From Mesorhizobium sp. B2-7-1 (GTDB taxonomy: Bacteria; Pseudomonadota; Alphaproteobacteria; Rhizobiales; Rhizobiaceae), in NCBI RefSeq assembly GCF_006440735.1, contig NZ_VFUA01000011.1:40313-104312 (forward strand): 64,000 bases of DNA. The letters run 5' to 3'. This document shows positions 1 to 8,383 of this stretch, piece by piece (position 1 is the first letter of the stretch; every line of letters starts with the position of its first letter). The notes under the pieces are model-generated. The model ran no database searches. It was not told the DNA's origin and worked only from the letters and a program-made list of their open reading frames with translations. The translations under genes were made by a program, and so were the position numbers.

Positions 1-806
1 GCTCCTTCGAAAGCGTAACCGTCAATGTCGATCGGGACGTCGGCGGTCACGAAGCGCCCTGCATCGTCCATCCGGCCTTCGAGGAAATTCATCGCGGGCG
101 AGCCGACGAAGCCGGCCACGAAAAGACTTGCCGGCTTCTCATAGATCGATTGCGGGTGGGCAAATTGCTCGACCTTGCCCTTGTGCATGACGGCAACGCG
201 ATCGGCCATGGTCATGGCTTCGATCTGGTCATGGGTGACATAGATCATCGTCGATCCCAGGGTCTCATGCAGTTGTTTGAGTTCGACGCGGGTTTCGGCG
301 CGCAATTTGGCGTCGAGGTTGGAGAGCGGCTCGTCGAACAGGCAGATGCTGGACGAGCGCACCAGCGCGCGGCCGATCGCGACGCGCTGGCGCTGGCCGC
401 CGGAAAGCTGGCCGGGCTTGCGATCGAGCAGCGCTTCGATCTGCAACAGCTTGGCGACCCAGGCAACCTTTTCCGTCACCGTTGCCTTCGGCGTTCCGGC
501 GATCTCCATGCCGAACGACAGATTGCGGCGAACCGTCATTGCCGGGAACAGCGCGTAGGACTGGAAGACCATCGCCAGGCCCCGCCCGCTCGGCTCAAGC
601 CCGCTGACGTCTTTTCCTTCAATGACGATCTGGCCTTCGTCGCATTCGTCGAGGCCCGCGATCACGTTGAGCAGGGTGGACTTGCCGCAGCCCGACGGGC
701 CGAGGATGACGACGAACTCGCCCTTGTCGATCTCCATGTCGACAGCGTGGAGTATGGTGAGCGCCCCAAAGGATTTCTTGATCTTGCGCAAGGAAATACT
801 GGACAT
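1..806 (-). CDS. Sugar ABC transporter ATP-binding protein (MalK/UgpC type), 3' end outside window
   Basis: ATPase that powers uptake of a sugar through the two permeases encoded just upstream. The ATG is at 806 and the frame stays open to base 1, so only the first 268 residues are seen. Visible motifs are Walker A (GPSGCGKST), Q-loop, signature LSGGQRQR, Walker B (ICLFDEPLSNLDAKLR) and the H-loop in MIYVTHDQIEAM. The beginning of the C-terminal regulatory domain (FVGSPAMNFLEG) places it in the CUT1/MalK group. It lies 3 bp after the preceding permease gene, so it is the last seen gene of the five-gene operon. The substrate is inferred from the linked GH3 glycosidase: a beta-glucoside or oligosaccharide. 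Confidence 0.93.
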   Translation of the reverse strand, partial: MSSISLRKIKKSFGALTILHAVDMEIDKGEFVVILGPSGCGKSTLLNVIAGLDECDEGQIVIEGKDVSGLEPSGRGLAMVFQSYALFPAMTVRRNLSFGMEIAGTPKATVTEKVAWVAKLLQIEALLDRKPGQLSGGQRQRVAIGRALVRSSSICLFDEPLSNLDAKLRAETRVELKQLHETLGSTMIYVTHDQIEAMTMADRVAVMHKGKVEQFAHPQSIYEKPASLFVAGFVGSPAMNFLEGRMDDAGRFVTADVPIDIDGYAFEG

Positions 807-809
807 GTT

Positions 810-1694
810 TCAACCCTTTACGGCGCCGGCGGCGATGCCGCGTACGAAATACCGGCCCGACAGGAAGTAGACGACGAGCGTTGGAATGGCCGTTATCAAC
901 GCCGCGGCCATGTTGACGTTGGGATTTGCAACGCCGCGCGAATTGCCGACGATGTTGGTGAGTTGCACGGTCATCGGCAAATTGTCGTTGCCGGCGAAGA
1001 TCAGGCCGAGCAGATAGTCGTTCCAGATGCCGGTGAATTGCAGGATCGCCACCACGACCAGGATGTTGGTGGAGATCGGCAGGATGATCGACCAGAATGT
1101 CCTGAGGAAGCTCGCCCCTTCCATCCGCGCCGCGCGGCTGATCTCGTCCGGGATGCCGACATAGAAGTTGCGAAACAGCAGCGTCGTGTAAGGCAGGCCG
1201 TAGATGATATGCACGAAGACGATGCCGGCATAGGTGCGAAACATCCCGACTGTGCTCAGGATCTTCACGGTCGGATAGAGCATCGCCTGATAGGGGATGA
1301 ACAGGCCGACGGTGATCAACAGCATGATCATGTTGGCGTGGCGCGACTTCCACTGCGCCAGCGCATAACCGTTGAGCGCCCCCGCCAGGGTGGAAATGAC
1401 CACGCTCGGTATGGTGATCTTGATCGAATTCCACAGGCCAGGGCGGATGCCGGCGCAATCAAGGCCGGTGCAGGCACTTGCCCAGGCCGTCGCCCAGGCC
1501 TCGAGATTGGGATTGACCGGCAGCGCGAGCAAATTGCCCTGGCGGATCTCCTCCATCGGCTTCAGCGAGTTCATGATCACCAGCAGAAGCGGCAGTATGA
1601 AGAAGACGGCGGAGACGACCAGGAACACATAGAGGCCGATCCGGGCCGCCCTTGGCGCGAATGCCGTTCCTCGGCGAACGGTGGCCGCCGTCAT
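810..1694 (-). CDS. Sugar ABC transporter permease (MalG family)
   Basis: Inner-membrane permease of 294 residues, the usual MalG length. An N-terminal membrane segment (about residues 20-42, after an Arg-rich start) is followed by a periplasmic loop and further helices. The EAA coupling loop reads DEISRAARMEGASFLRTF (about residues 180-197). It would form the channel with the MalF-type permease encoded upstream, whose stop it overlaps by 4 bp (ATGA), and bind the ATPase encoded next. Family assignment is secure; substrate is inferred from context only. Confidence 0.93.
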   Translation of the reverse strand: MTAATVRRGTAFAPRAARIGLYVFLVVSAVFFILPLLLVIMNSLKPMEEIRQGNLLALPVNPNLEAWATAWASACTGLDCAGIRPGLWNSIKITIPSVVISTLAGALNGYALAQWKSRHANMIMLLITVGLFIPYQAMLYPTVKILSTVGMFRTYAGIVFVHIIYGLPYTTLLFRNFYVGIPDEISRAARMEGASFLRTFWSIILPISTNILVVVAILQFTGIWNDYLLGLIFAGNDNLPMTVQLTNIVGNSRGVANPNVNMAAALITAIPTLVVYFLSGRYFVRGIAAGAVKG

Positions 1695-2566
1695 GTGCGC
1701 CTCCGGAATTCGCTGTAGAAGTAAGGCGCCAGCATGATGAGCGACAGCACGAGCATCATGATCGAGGCTGCCGAGGCTAAGCCGAGATTGACGCGGGCAA
1801 AATAGAAATCCACCGCGAACTTCGCCGGCATTTCCGTCGAGATGCCGGGGCCGCCCTTGGTCATGGCGATGATGAGGTCATAGCCTCGGATCACCTCGGA
1901 CATCAGCAACACCACGCAGGAAGCGATGACAGGCCGCATGCCGGGAAAGATCACCTGGCAGTATGCCCGCCACAAAGGGATGCCTTCCATCCGGATCGCT
2001 TTCCATAGATCGTTGTCGATGCCACGCAGGCCGGCCAGCACGATCACCATCACCAGGCCGGCGGAATGCCATATGCTGGCAATGACGAGGGTGTAGATGG
2101 CGCGGTCGGAGCGCGTCAGCCAGTCGAAGGTGAAGCTCTCCCAGCCGATGTCGCGCATCAGCGCCTGCAGACCCGTTGTGGGATCGAGAAGCCAACGCCA
2201 GGAAAGGCCGGTGATGATCAACGAGACGGCTAGTGGATAGAGGAAGATCGTACGAAAGAGCGACTCGGCTTTGATGTTGCGGTCGGCAAGCACGGCGAGC
2301 AGTATCCCGAACGCCAGTGTGCCTAGGATGTAGAGCACGCCGAAGACCACCATGTTCAAACAGGAGACGAGCCAACGCTGGTTGGTGAACAGCTTGACGT
2401 ACTGGTCCAGGCCGACGATCTGGTAGTTGGGTATCAGCGTCGAGCGGGTCAGGGACATGTAGAACGTCCACAGGATCGACCCGTAGAAGAACAGCGCCAC
2501 CACGGCGAAGAACACCGCCACGGTTACATCCGGCCTGAAGGCCTGCCGGTTCAGCCAGGTCGACAT
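1691..2566 (-). CDS. Sugar ABC transporter permease (MalF family)
   Basis: Inner-membrane permease, 291 residues from the chosen ATG at 2566, preceded by a strong AGGAGG eight bases upstream. The frame is open 14 codons further, but that stretch is Arg-rich and lacks a ribosome site. It has six predicted membrane helices and an EAA loop (DLWKAIRMEGIPLWRAY). It partners the MalG-type permease downstream, overlapping it by 4 bp, which indicates translational coupling. Confidence 0.93.
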   Translation of the reverse strand: MSTWLNRQAFRPDVTVAVFFAVVALFFYGSILWTFYMSLTRSTLIPNYQIVGLDQYVKLFTNQRWLVSCLNMVVFGVLYILGTLAFGILLAVLADRNIKAESLFRTIFLYPLAVSLIITGLSWRWLLDPTTGLQALMRDIGWESFTFDWLTRSDRAIYTLVIASIWHSAGLVMVIVLAGLRGIDNDLWKAIRMEGIPLWRAYCQVIFPGMRPVIASCVVLLMSEVIRGYDLIIAMTKGGPGISTEMPAKFAVDFYFARVNLGLASAASIMMLVLSLIMLAPYFYSEFRRRT

Positions 2567-2614
2567 TTGGTTCCTCCTGCCGGCACGTCGCCGCACCCCC
2601 GCTCGCATCGAGCA

Positions 2615-2635
2615 AGCCCGGACTTTGCCCGGGCT
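2615..2635 (-). promoter_or_regulatory. Intercistronic hairpin between binding protein and permease genes
   Basis: A 7-bp GC-rich stem (AGCCCGG / CCGGGCT) with a 7-base spacer lies in the 118-base gap after the binding-protein stop. It has no T-run, so it is not a classical terminator. Hairpins here commonly protect binding-protein mRNA and lower permease expression; that role is inferred. Confidence 0.4.
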
Positions 2636-2684
2636 CCTCCTGGCCGAAGCCGCAACAATGGCCCTGCCCTTGCGGCCATCAGCT

Positions 2685-3920
2685 TCACTTGCTCTGGAGA
2701 ATGTCCGCCAGGCCCTTGACGGCGGTCTCGACCGACATCGAGGGGTCGGTCCAGAACTGCGTCGCGAGATCCGTCATCTGTCCGTTCAGATCACCCGGGA
2801 GGGCGTCATAGGTGGAGGAGACCGCCACGCCGGGCGTGGCAAGCGCCTTCACGCCCTTGACCGCGCACATATCCAGCGTGCTGGTGTCGACATCGAGCCG
2901 TGACGGCACCGAGCCCTTGACCGCCGCGATCTTGGCTTCGACCGCCGGATCCATGACGGTTTCGGCAAGCAGCGTCTGCCCCTTGACCCGGTCCTCGTCC
3001 TTGTTGACGGGGAAGGCGAAGATGTCGACGACGACGGCATAGGCAGGCTTCTCGGTCGGCACGAGGAAGCAGCCGAACTCCTTGCCCGCGGTCTGTCCGG
3101 CCGCGAGGAACTCGCCGCGCGCCCAATCGCCCATGAATTGCATGCCGGCCTTGCCCGTCGTCACCAGGTTGGTGGTCTCGTTCCATGAGCGGCCGGCGCT
3201 CGCGGGATCGGTGTAGGTGCCGACCTTGCGGAACAGCTCGAACGCCTTGGGCAGGATCGGCGACTTCAGGGCCTCGGGATCACGCTTGACGAACAGGTCG
3301 TTCCAATATTCCGGACCGCCGAGCGAAATGATCATCGAGGTAAGGACGTACACTTCCTGCCAGGGCTCGCCACCGACGGCAAAGGGGATGGAACCGCTCG
3401 CCTTGAGCTTGTCGGCGGCGGCAAACATGTCGTCAAGCGTCTTCGGCTCTTCGATCCCCGCTTTCTCGAAGGCGGATTTGGAATACCAGACCCAGTTGTC
3501 GGCATGGATGCCGACGGGCAGGCCGACGAGATGACCGTCGACGGTGAGCTTGTTCCATACGATTGGCACCATGGCCTTCTGCCAGCCATTCGCCGCCGCG
3601 AGATCGTCGAGATTGCGCAGTTGGCCGGACGAGGCCAGATCCCGCATCGCGGCGCTGGGCGTCATCAGCACCGCCGACGGCGGTTCGCCGCCGGCAATGC
3701 GGCTGGTCGCCGCCGCGATGGTGGAGTCGAAATCAGCCGACGGGCTGTCTATCCACTTGCCGCCATGTGCCTTGAAGGCATCGGCGATCGCGTTCATCGC
3801 CTTCGATTCACTGGCGCTGGTCCAATATTGCTGCACGTCGACCGTCTGGGCGAAGGCGGGGCTGGACATGGCGAGCAAGCCGAGAAGGCTGATCGCGCCG
3901 GAAAGGCGTTGCTGGTTCAT
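2685..3920 (-). CDS. Sugar ABC transporter periplasmic substrate-binding protein (family 1)
   Basis: Periplasmic sugar receptor of 411 residues with a Sec signal peptide; the cleavage site is probably after SSPAFA (about residue 24). The mature protein begins VDVQQYW and has the family features of CUT1 binding proteins: an early SESKAMNAIADAFK helix, PVGIHADNWVWYSKSAFEKAGI, and an aromatic-rich C-terminal lobe. The ATG has AGGAGGAAACAAG before it. It follows the GH3 gene by 68 bp and precedes the permeases, so the operon couples binding, uptake and hydrolysis of a glucoside. Confidence 0.94.
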   Translation of the reverse strand: MNQQRLSGAISLLGLLAMSSPAFAQTVDVQQYWTSASESKAMNAIADAFKAHGGKWIDSPSADFDSTIAAATSRIAGGEPPSAVLMTPSAAMRDLASSGQLRNLDDLAAANGWQKAMVPIVWNKLTVDGHLVGLPVGIHADNWVWYSKSAFEKAGIEEPKTLDDMFAAADKLKASGSIPFAVGGEPWQEVYVLTSMIISLGGPEYWNDLFVKRDPEALKSPILPKAFELFRKVGTYTDPASAGRSWNETTNLVTTGKAGMQFMGDWARGEFLAAGQTAGKEFGCFLVPTEKPAYAVVVDIFAFPVNKDEDRVKGQTLLAETVMDPAVEAKIAAVKGSVPSRLDVDTSTLDMCAVKGVKALATPGVAVSSTYDALPGDLNGQMTDLATQFWTDPSMSVETAVKGLADILQSK

Positions 3921-3988
3921 CTTGTTTCCTCCTGAGGTTGTTGAATTCCGCGTTCTTTCGCAGCGGTCGATATGCTTTACCGGTGGCT

Positions 3989-6355
3989 TCAGGCGGCCTT
4001 TCCGACCGCCCTGCCCATTTCCTTGTTCAGGCTGTCCAGGAACGCGGCCATGGTGTCCCTGGAGATCTTGTTGCCGGTAATCCAGGCAACGGTGTTGTAG
4101 ATGCCGAGGAACGAGCCGCCGCAGTATTCCAGCATCTTGTCGGTCTCCTCGTCGCTGAGATCGAGCTGGTCCTTGAGGAACATGCCGAACTGCTTGCGCG
4201 TGAATTCCTGCTCCAGCACCGTGGACGGCTGGCTCTCCACGTTAAGGATGCTCGTGGGCAGTGCCGGCGCCTCCACCGCGATCTCCTTCTCCAGCCGGAT
4301 GTCACGCGACGACGCGGCCACTTCGATCGTCAGCTTGCCGGCGTCGAGCAACCAGGCCCGGTAGTCGCAGTCGTAGTAGCGGAGGTCGCGTGCCTCGATC
4401 ACCACTTCGACACGCCGGGTTTCTCCGGGCTGCAATTCGACCTTGGTGAAGCCTTTGAGCTCGCGAAGCGGGCGGATGAGGCGCGGTTTGTGCGGCCGGG
4501 CATAGACCTGGACGATCTCCTTGCCGGCGCGCGTGCCGGTGTTCGTCACGTCGGCCGAAACGGTGAAGGTGCTCGTCGCATTGATATGGTCGACGTCGAT
4601 CTCGATGTTGGAATAGTCGAATGTCGTGTAGCTCAGGCCGAAGCCGAAAGTGAAAAGCGGCGCGAGCTTGCGCTTGTCGTAGGAGCGGTATCCGACGTGG
4701 ATGCCTTCGCTGTAGATGTGCCTGTTGCTCTCGCCGGGATAAGTCAGGAAACCGGGCGTATCCTCGAGCCGGACCGGAAAGGTGACGGTCAGCTTGCCGC
4801 ACGGGTTGTGGATGCCGAACAGAACTTCCGCCGCGGCGCGACCCGCTCCCTGACCGGCGAAGAACATCGAGAGGATCGCCGCGGCCTGATCCGCCCAGGG
4901 CATGGCGACGGCATCGGGCGAGGCTAGGATCACGGCGAATTTGCCATTTCGCCGCGAAAGGCGATCGACCAATTCATCCTGTCCATCAAGCAGGTTGAGG
5001 TTTGCGCGGTCGGACCCCTCGCCGTCGTATCCGACCTCGGTATTGCCGAAGAACAGCACGACGTCGGCGCCGTCGATGTCCGAGAGCGCCGCCTGCTCAC
5101 CGGCGCTGCCAGGTGCGAAGTCGGATATTGCGTTGAACGTGACGGTCGCGCCTGGCGCTAGGCGGCGGATTTCGTCGAGTGGAATATCGACCTCGGTCGG
5201 TCGCGTGGTGGCACAGCCCGAGCCCTGGATGACAGGCTCGCACGCGGCGGCGCCGACCACGGCGATCCGCCGCAAGCTGGCTCCGTCAAGCGGCAGGAGG
5301 TTGCCATCGTTCTTCAGCAGGACGATGGATTCCACGGCCATGCGCTGCGACAGCGCGTGGTGCGCCTTGAAGTCCGCCGTGACGTCCGCCCGGATGCCGT
5401 TGCGCGCCGTCCGGATCAGCTTGAGGATCCGCAGGCTCGCCCGGTCAAGCACCTTGGTCGGGACACGTCCGTCCTTCACCGCTTCGAGCAGCTCCTGCCT
5501 GCGCGCCTCGCTTTCAGGCATGTCGAGGTCGTTGCCCGCATTCATCGAGGCGGCCCGATCCTTGATGCCGTGCCAATCCGAGACGACCACGCCGTCATAG
5601 CCCCACTCGTCGCGCAGGACCTGCGTCAAGAGCCAGTGGTTCTCGGCGGCCTGGACGTCGTTCAGCCGGTTGTAGGAGCTCATGACGGTCCACGGATTGC
5701 TCTTGCGGATCGCCCTTTCGAAGCCGGCGAGATAGATTTCGCGCAGCGCGCGTTCCTCCACGACCGAACTCATCGTGGTCCGCTGGACCTCGGAATTGTT
5801 GCAGGCGAAGTGCTTGAGCGAAGCGCCGACGCCGTTCTTTTGCAGGCCGTTGATGACCGCCGCCGCGATCTCACCCGACAGGGTTGGATCCTCGGAATAA
5901 TATTCGTAACTGCGGCCGGCGAGCGGAGTACGACGGATGTTGATGCCGGGACCGAGCAACAGATTGACACCGAAGGCCTGGCACTCACGCGCCAGCGCCT
6001 CGCCGAGTTCGTGCGCAAGGCCGACGTCCCACGAACAGGCGAAGGACGATCCGTTCGGGAAGCAGGTCGCGGGACGGGTCGAACCGAACGCACCCTCGAC
6101 GCCACGCGAAACATCGGCATTGACGACGCTGAGGAATGACGCGAGCTGGCTGCCACCGTCCTGCAGCCCATCGATCTGCTCGATCGAATAGCGCACGCCA
6201 TAAGTCCCGTCGGTCATCAAAACCTCGGGAATGTTGAGCCTGTAGTTGGCTGCGGTGCGCCAAAGACCGGATCCCGTCACCAGCGTCGTCTTTTCCTCGA
6301 GGGTCATCTGATCCACGAGCGCGCCCAGTTCCTTGTCGGATATATTCCAAGCCAT
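3989..6355 (-). CDS. Beta-glucosidase, glycoside hydrolase family 3
   Basis: Glycosidase of 788 residues cleaving a beta-linked gluco-oligosaccharide. The GH3 N-terminal barrel carries the catalytic nucleophile in VVVSDWHG and the KHFACNNSE substrate loop. The C-terminal sandwich domain and a fibronectin-III-like domain (VTNTGTRAGKEIVQVYA) follow, then a roughly 100-residue tail with a short four-helix-like segment (EFTRKQFGMFLKDQLDLS). No signal peptide is seen from the chosen start, so it is probably cytoplasmic and acts on imported sugar. The ATG at 6355 has GAGGTAGG upstream; the longer frame to 6478 has no ribosome site. It is the first gene of the transporter operon and is divergent from the AraC regulator. 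Confidence 0.93.
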   Translation of the reverse strand: MAWNISDKELGALVDQMTLEEKTTLVTGSGLWRTAANYRLNIPEVLMTDGTYGVRYSIEQIDGLQDGGSQLASFLSVVNADVSRGVEGAFGSTRPATCFPNGSSFACSWDVGLAHELGEALARECQAFGVNLLLGPGINIRRTPLAGRSYEYYSEDPTLSGEIAAAVINGLQKNGVGASLKHFACNNSEVQRTTMSSVVEERALREIYLAGFERAIRKSNPWTVMSSYNRLNDVQAAENHWLLTQVLRDEWGYDGVVVSDWHGIKDRAASMNAGNDLDMPESEARRQELLEAVKDGRVPTKVLDRASLRILKLIRTARNGIRADVTADFKAHHALSQRMAVESIVLLKNDGNLLPLDGASLRRIAVVGAAACEPVIQGSGCATTRPTEVDIPLDEIRRLAPGATVTFNAISDFAPGSAGEQAALSDIDGADVVLFFGNTEVGYDGEGSDRANLNLLDGQDELVDRLSRRNGKFAVILASPDAVAMPWADQAAAILSMFFAGQGAGRAAAEVLFGIHNPCGKLTVTFPVRLEDTPGFLTYPGESNRHIYSEGIHVGYRSYDKRKLAPLFTFGFGLSYTTFDYSNIEIDVDHINATSTFTVSADVTNTGTRAGKEIVQVYARPHKPRLIRPLRELKGFTKVELQPGETRRVEVVIEARDLRYYDCDYRAWLLDAGKLTIEVAASSRDIRLEKEIAVEAPALPTSILNVESQPSTVLEQEFTRKQFGMFLKDQLDLSDEETDKMLEYCGGSFLGIYNTVAWITGNKISRDTMAAFLDSLNKEMGRAVGKAA

Positions 6356-6549
6356 AAAGCTGCCTACCTCATTTGTGCCGGGCGTCGGCACACCGACTTC
6401 CACAGCCTTGCACGGTCGCCCGGATCGATAGTCCGCGCTCGAGAACGGTATGACGATGACATAGCGAAAGCCTGTCATCTAGCCGTCGAAATTGCTCTGG
6501 AGCTACGACAGTTTTTGATATTTAATAGGCATATCCAGGGAGGATACCG
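6356..6549. promoter_or_regulatory. Divergent promoter region between GH3 operon and araC-type gene
   Basis: The 194 bases between two divergent starts must hold both promoters. The regulator-side end is A+T-rich (GTTTTTGATATTTAATAGG, about 6510-6530) and ends in a GGGAGG ribosome site. No clear operator dyad could be picked out by eye. Confidence 0.45.
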
Positions 6550-7623
6550 ATGAATGTCGCATATCTGAGACCCGAGTTCGGGCGCGAGAAACTCGACTGC
6601 GGTTTCGAAGATCACGGACCCTCATCGGAGGCGCATTGCCACGCTTTCGTGCACGGCTATGCCGACGTGCCCTATCACTGGCATCGTGAAATCGAGATAC
6701 TTTTTGTGCTGCGCGGACAGTTCCGCCTCATCGTCGACGGCCAGGTCTGCGACATGGATCAGGGCGACACGATCATCATCAATGCCGACGTCCCGCACAA
6801 TTCGACGTCCGTCTCACGCAACACATTGGTCTGCGGCGTGCATCTCGACGCCGCGTATTTCGAGCGTCTCGGCCTGCCGGGGTTCGCCTCGCGGCAATAT
6901 CTTTGCCGCACCTTCCTGCACAGCCGCTCCTTCATGCACCGCGTCGCGCCGATCAAGGCGCTGATGGCGCGGCTCGTTCTCGATCAGAGCAACCATCCCG
7001 AAGAGATCATGGTCCGCCAGACGATCGCCAATCTGCTTGCCTGCTACATCTACCGCTGGATCCCGCATGAGGAGGCCGATGCGGCGGGGGCGCAATTGCG
7101 GTCCGATAGCCGCGGCCGCATCCTGCGCATCATGGATACGCTGAACGAGCAGGACGCAGGTCAGCACCTCGGCGAGATCGCTGACGCCGAGGGACTGACG
7201 CTCAGCCACCTGTCGCGCCTGTTCAAGCGGCATCTCGGCATAGGCTATCGCGACTATTCACAGAACCTGCGGCTCGACAGCGCCGCCGAGACGCTGCGTA
7301 CGACCGATCATACGATCGGGACCATCATGGAGCGCAGCGGCTTCGGCAACCCGGCCGTCTTCTACAACAAGTTCCGCGCCCGGTTCGGCTGCAGCCCGGC
7401 CGAATTCCGTCGCGGCCGCCGCCCGTCGAAACCGCAGAGCGTATTGACCACCGAGGATGCTGCCGAAGTCCAGAAGCTTCTGATGGTTCTCGCGACGGAT
7501 GTGGGCAAGGCGGCGGAGCTCGCGGTCGGGCTGGCGCCACATGACAAGCGCCAGATCGTCCTAAGCGCGCCGCACAACCCGACCCGTGAAACTACGCCGT
7601 CTCATGCGCTGGCGATGTCTTGA
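6550..7623 (+). CDS. AraC-family transcriptional regulator with cupin sensor domain
   Basis: 357-residue regulator. The N-terminal cupin (about residues 35-110, HWHREIEILFVLRGQFRL, then a DMDQGDTIIINADVPH barrel strand) probably senses a sugar. The C-terminal double helix-turn-helix (about 205-300) shows HLGEIADAEGLTLSHLSRLF and the second helix pair ending in GCSPAEFRRGR. A tail of about 55 residues extends past the DNA-binding domain. It is divergent from the GH3-ABC operon, which it most likely activates. GGGAGG precedes the ATG. Confidence 0.93.
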   Translation: MNVAYLRPEFGREKLDCGFEDHGPSSEAHCHAFVHGYADVPYHWHREIEILFVLRGQFRLIVDGQVCDMDQGDTIIINADVPHNSTSVSRNTLVCGVHLDAAYFERLGLPGFASRQYLCRTFLHSRSFMHRVAPIKALMARLVLDQSNHPEEIMVRQTIANLLACYIYRWIPHEEADAAGAQLRSDSRGRILRIMDTLNEQDAGQHLGEIADAEGLTLSHLSRLFKRHLGIGYRDYSQNLRLDSAAETLRTTDHTIGTIMERSGFGNPAVFYNKFRARFGCSPAEFRRGRRPSKPQSVLTTEDAAEVQKLLMVLATDVGKAAELAVGLAPHDKRQIVLSAPHNPTRETTPSHALAMS

Positions 7624-7688
7624 GCGCAGGATGACCAACACCGCCTGATTGTCCGGTCGCCCGCGCTTCAGGCTGATGCGGCCTCCAC

Positions 7689-8315
7689 TCAACTTGCCAA
7701 CCGGCGCGCCAATGTCGGAAAGGCCGTCGGCTCCGCCCCCGCCGTAAGCCTGTCCCGGATCGCCTCCGCGCAGGCGTGCGGACTTAGCAGCGACGTATCG
7801 ATCTCCAAGTCGTAAAGGCCGGGCTTATGCACTCCTTCCTGCCAGAGGCGCACGGGCAGCGGTGTGGGATCGTCGTCCGTTCCGATGACATATGGCGTAC
7901 CAGCCCCGCCTGCCGCGCGTCTTCGCAAGATCTCCTCGATCGGGCAGCGGACGCCGACGAAGAGGACCGGCAGGCCGGCCAAGCGGCGAGCACATTCGGG
8001 AAGGATGTTCAGCGGCCTCGAATAGGCGTCGTGATGGCCAACATCGGCGACGACATTGAGCCCCAGCCGGCTGTGGGCGGCGATTGCATCGTAAAGCGCC
8101 GCGTAGAGGCCCGACACAAAAACCTCAAGATCGGGGCGTTCGCCGCCGGGGCGTAAGCCAATGCCGGGACGCAAGCGCGGTGGCATGGCGAGTGCGTAGG
8201 CATCGACGCCGAGATTGATCCAGACGCCCTCGAATGTCTCCTGGATCGCGGCGGCAATGCTCGACTTTCCCGAGCGCGGCGCGCCGTTGAGGATGATGAT
8301 CTGTCCGGCTTCCAA
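7689..8315 (-). CDS. Chloramphenicol phosphotransferase-like P-loop kinase, 5' end altered by adjacent IS
   Basis: 208-residue nucleotide kinase fold with Walker A GAPRSGKS at residues 11-18, so almost nothing precedes the P-loop. The GVDAYAL and VVADVGHHD segments resemble the chloramphenicol 3'-O-phosphotransferase (CPT) family. Many family members are in bacteria with no chloramphenicol exposure, so the natural substrate is unknown. The only usable start is TTG at 8313-8315. An in-frame stop lies at 8328-8330, and the remains of an ISL3-type element start just here, so the original start or promoter was probably removed. It is convergent with the AraC gene. Confidence 0.75.
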   Translation of the reverse strand: MEAGQIIILNGAPRSGKSSIAAAIQETFEGVWINLGVDAYALAMPPRLRPGIGLRPGGERPDLEVFVSGLYAALYDAIAAHSRLGLNVVADVGHHDAYSRPLNILPECARRLAGLPVLFVGVRCPIEEILRRRAAGGAGTPYVIGTDDDPTPLPVRLWQEGVHKPGLYDLEIDTSLLSPHACAEAIRDRLTAGAEPTAFPTLARRLAS

Positions 8316-8383
8316 AAGGGGGCTGACTCAATCTTGCTGCATGTGAAGGCTGATGTCGCGATTTCCGAGGGGGAATCAGCGCG

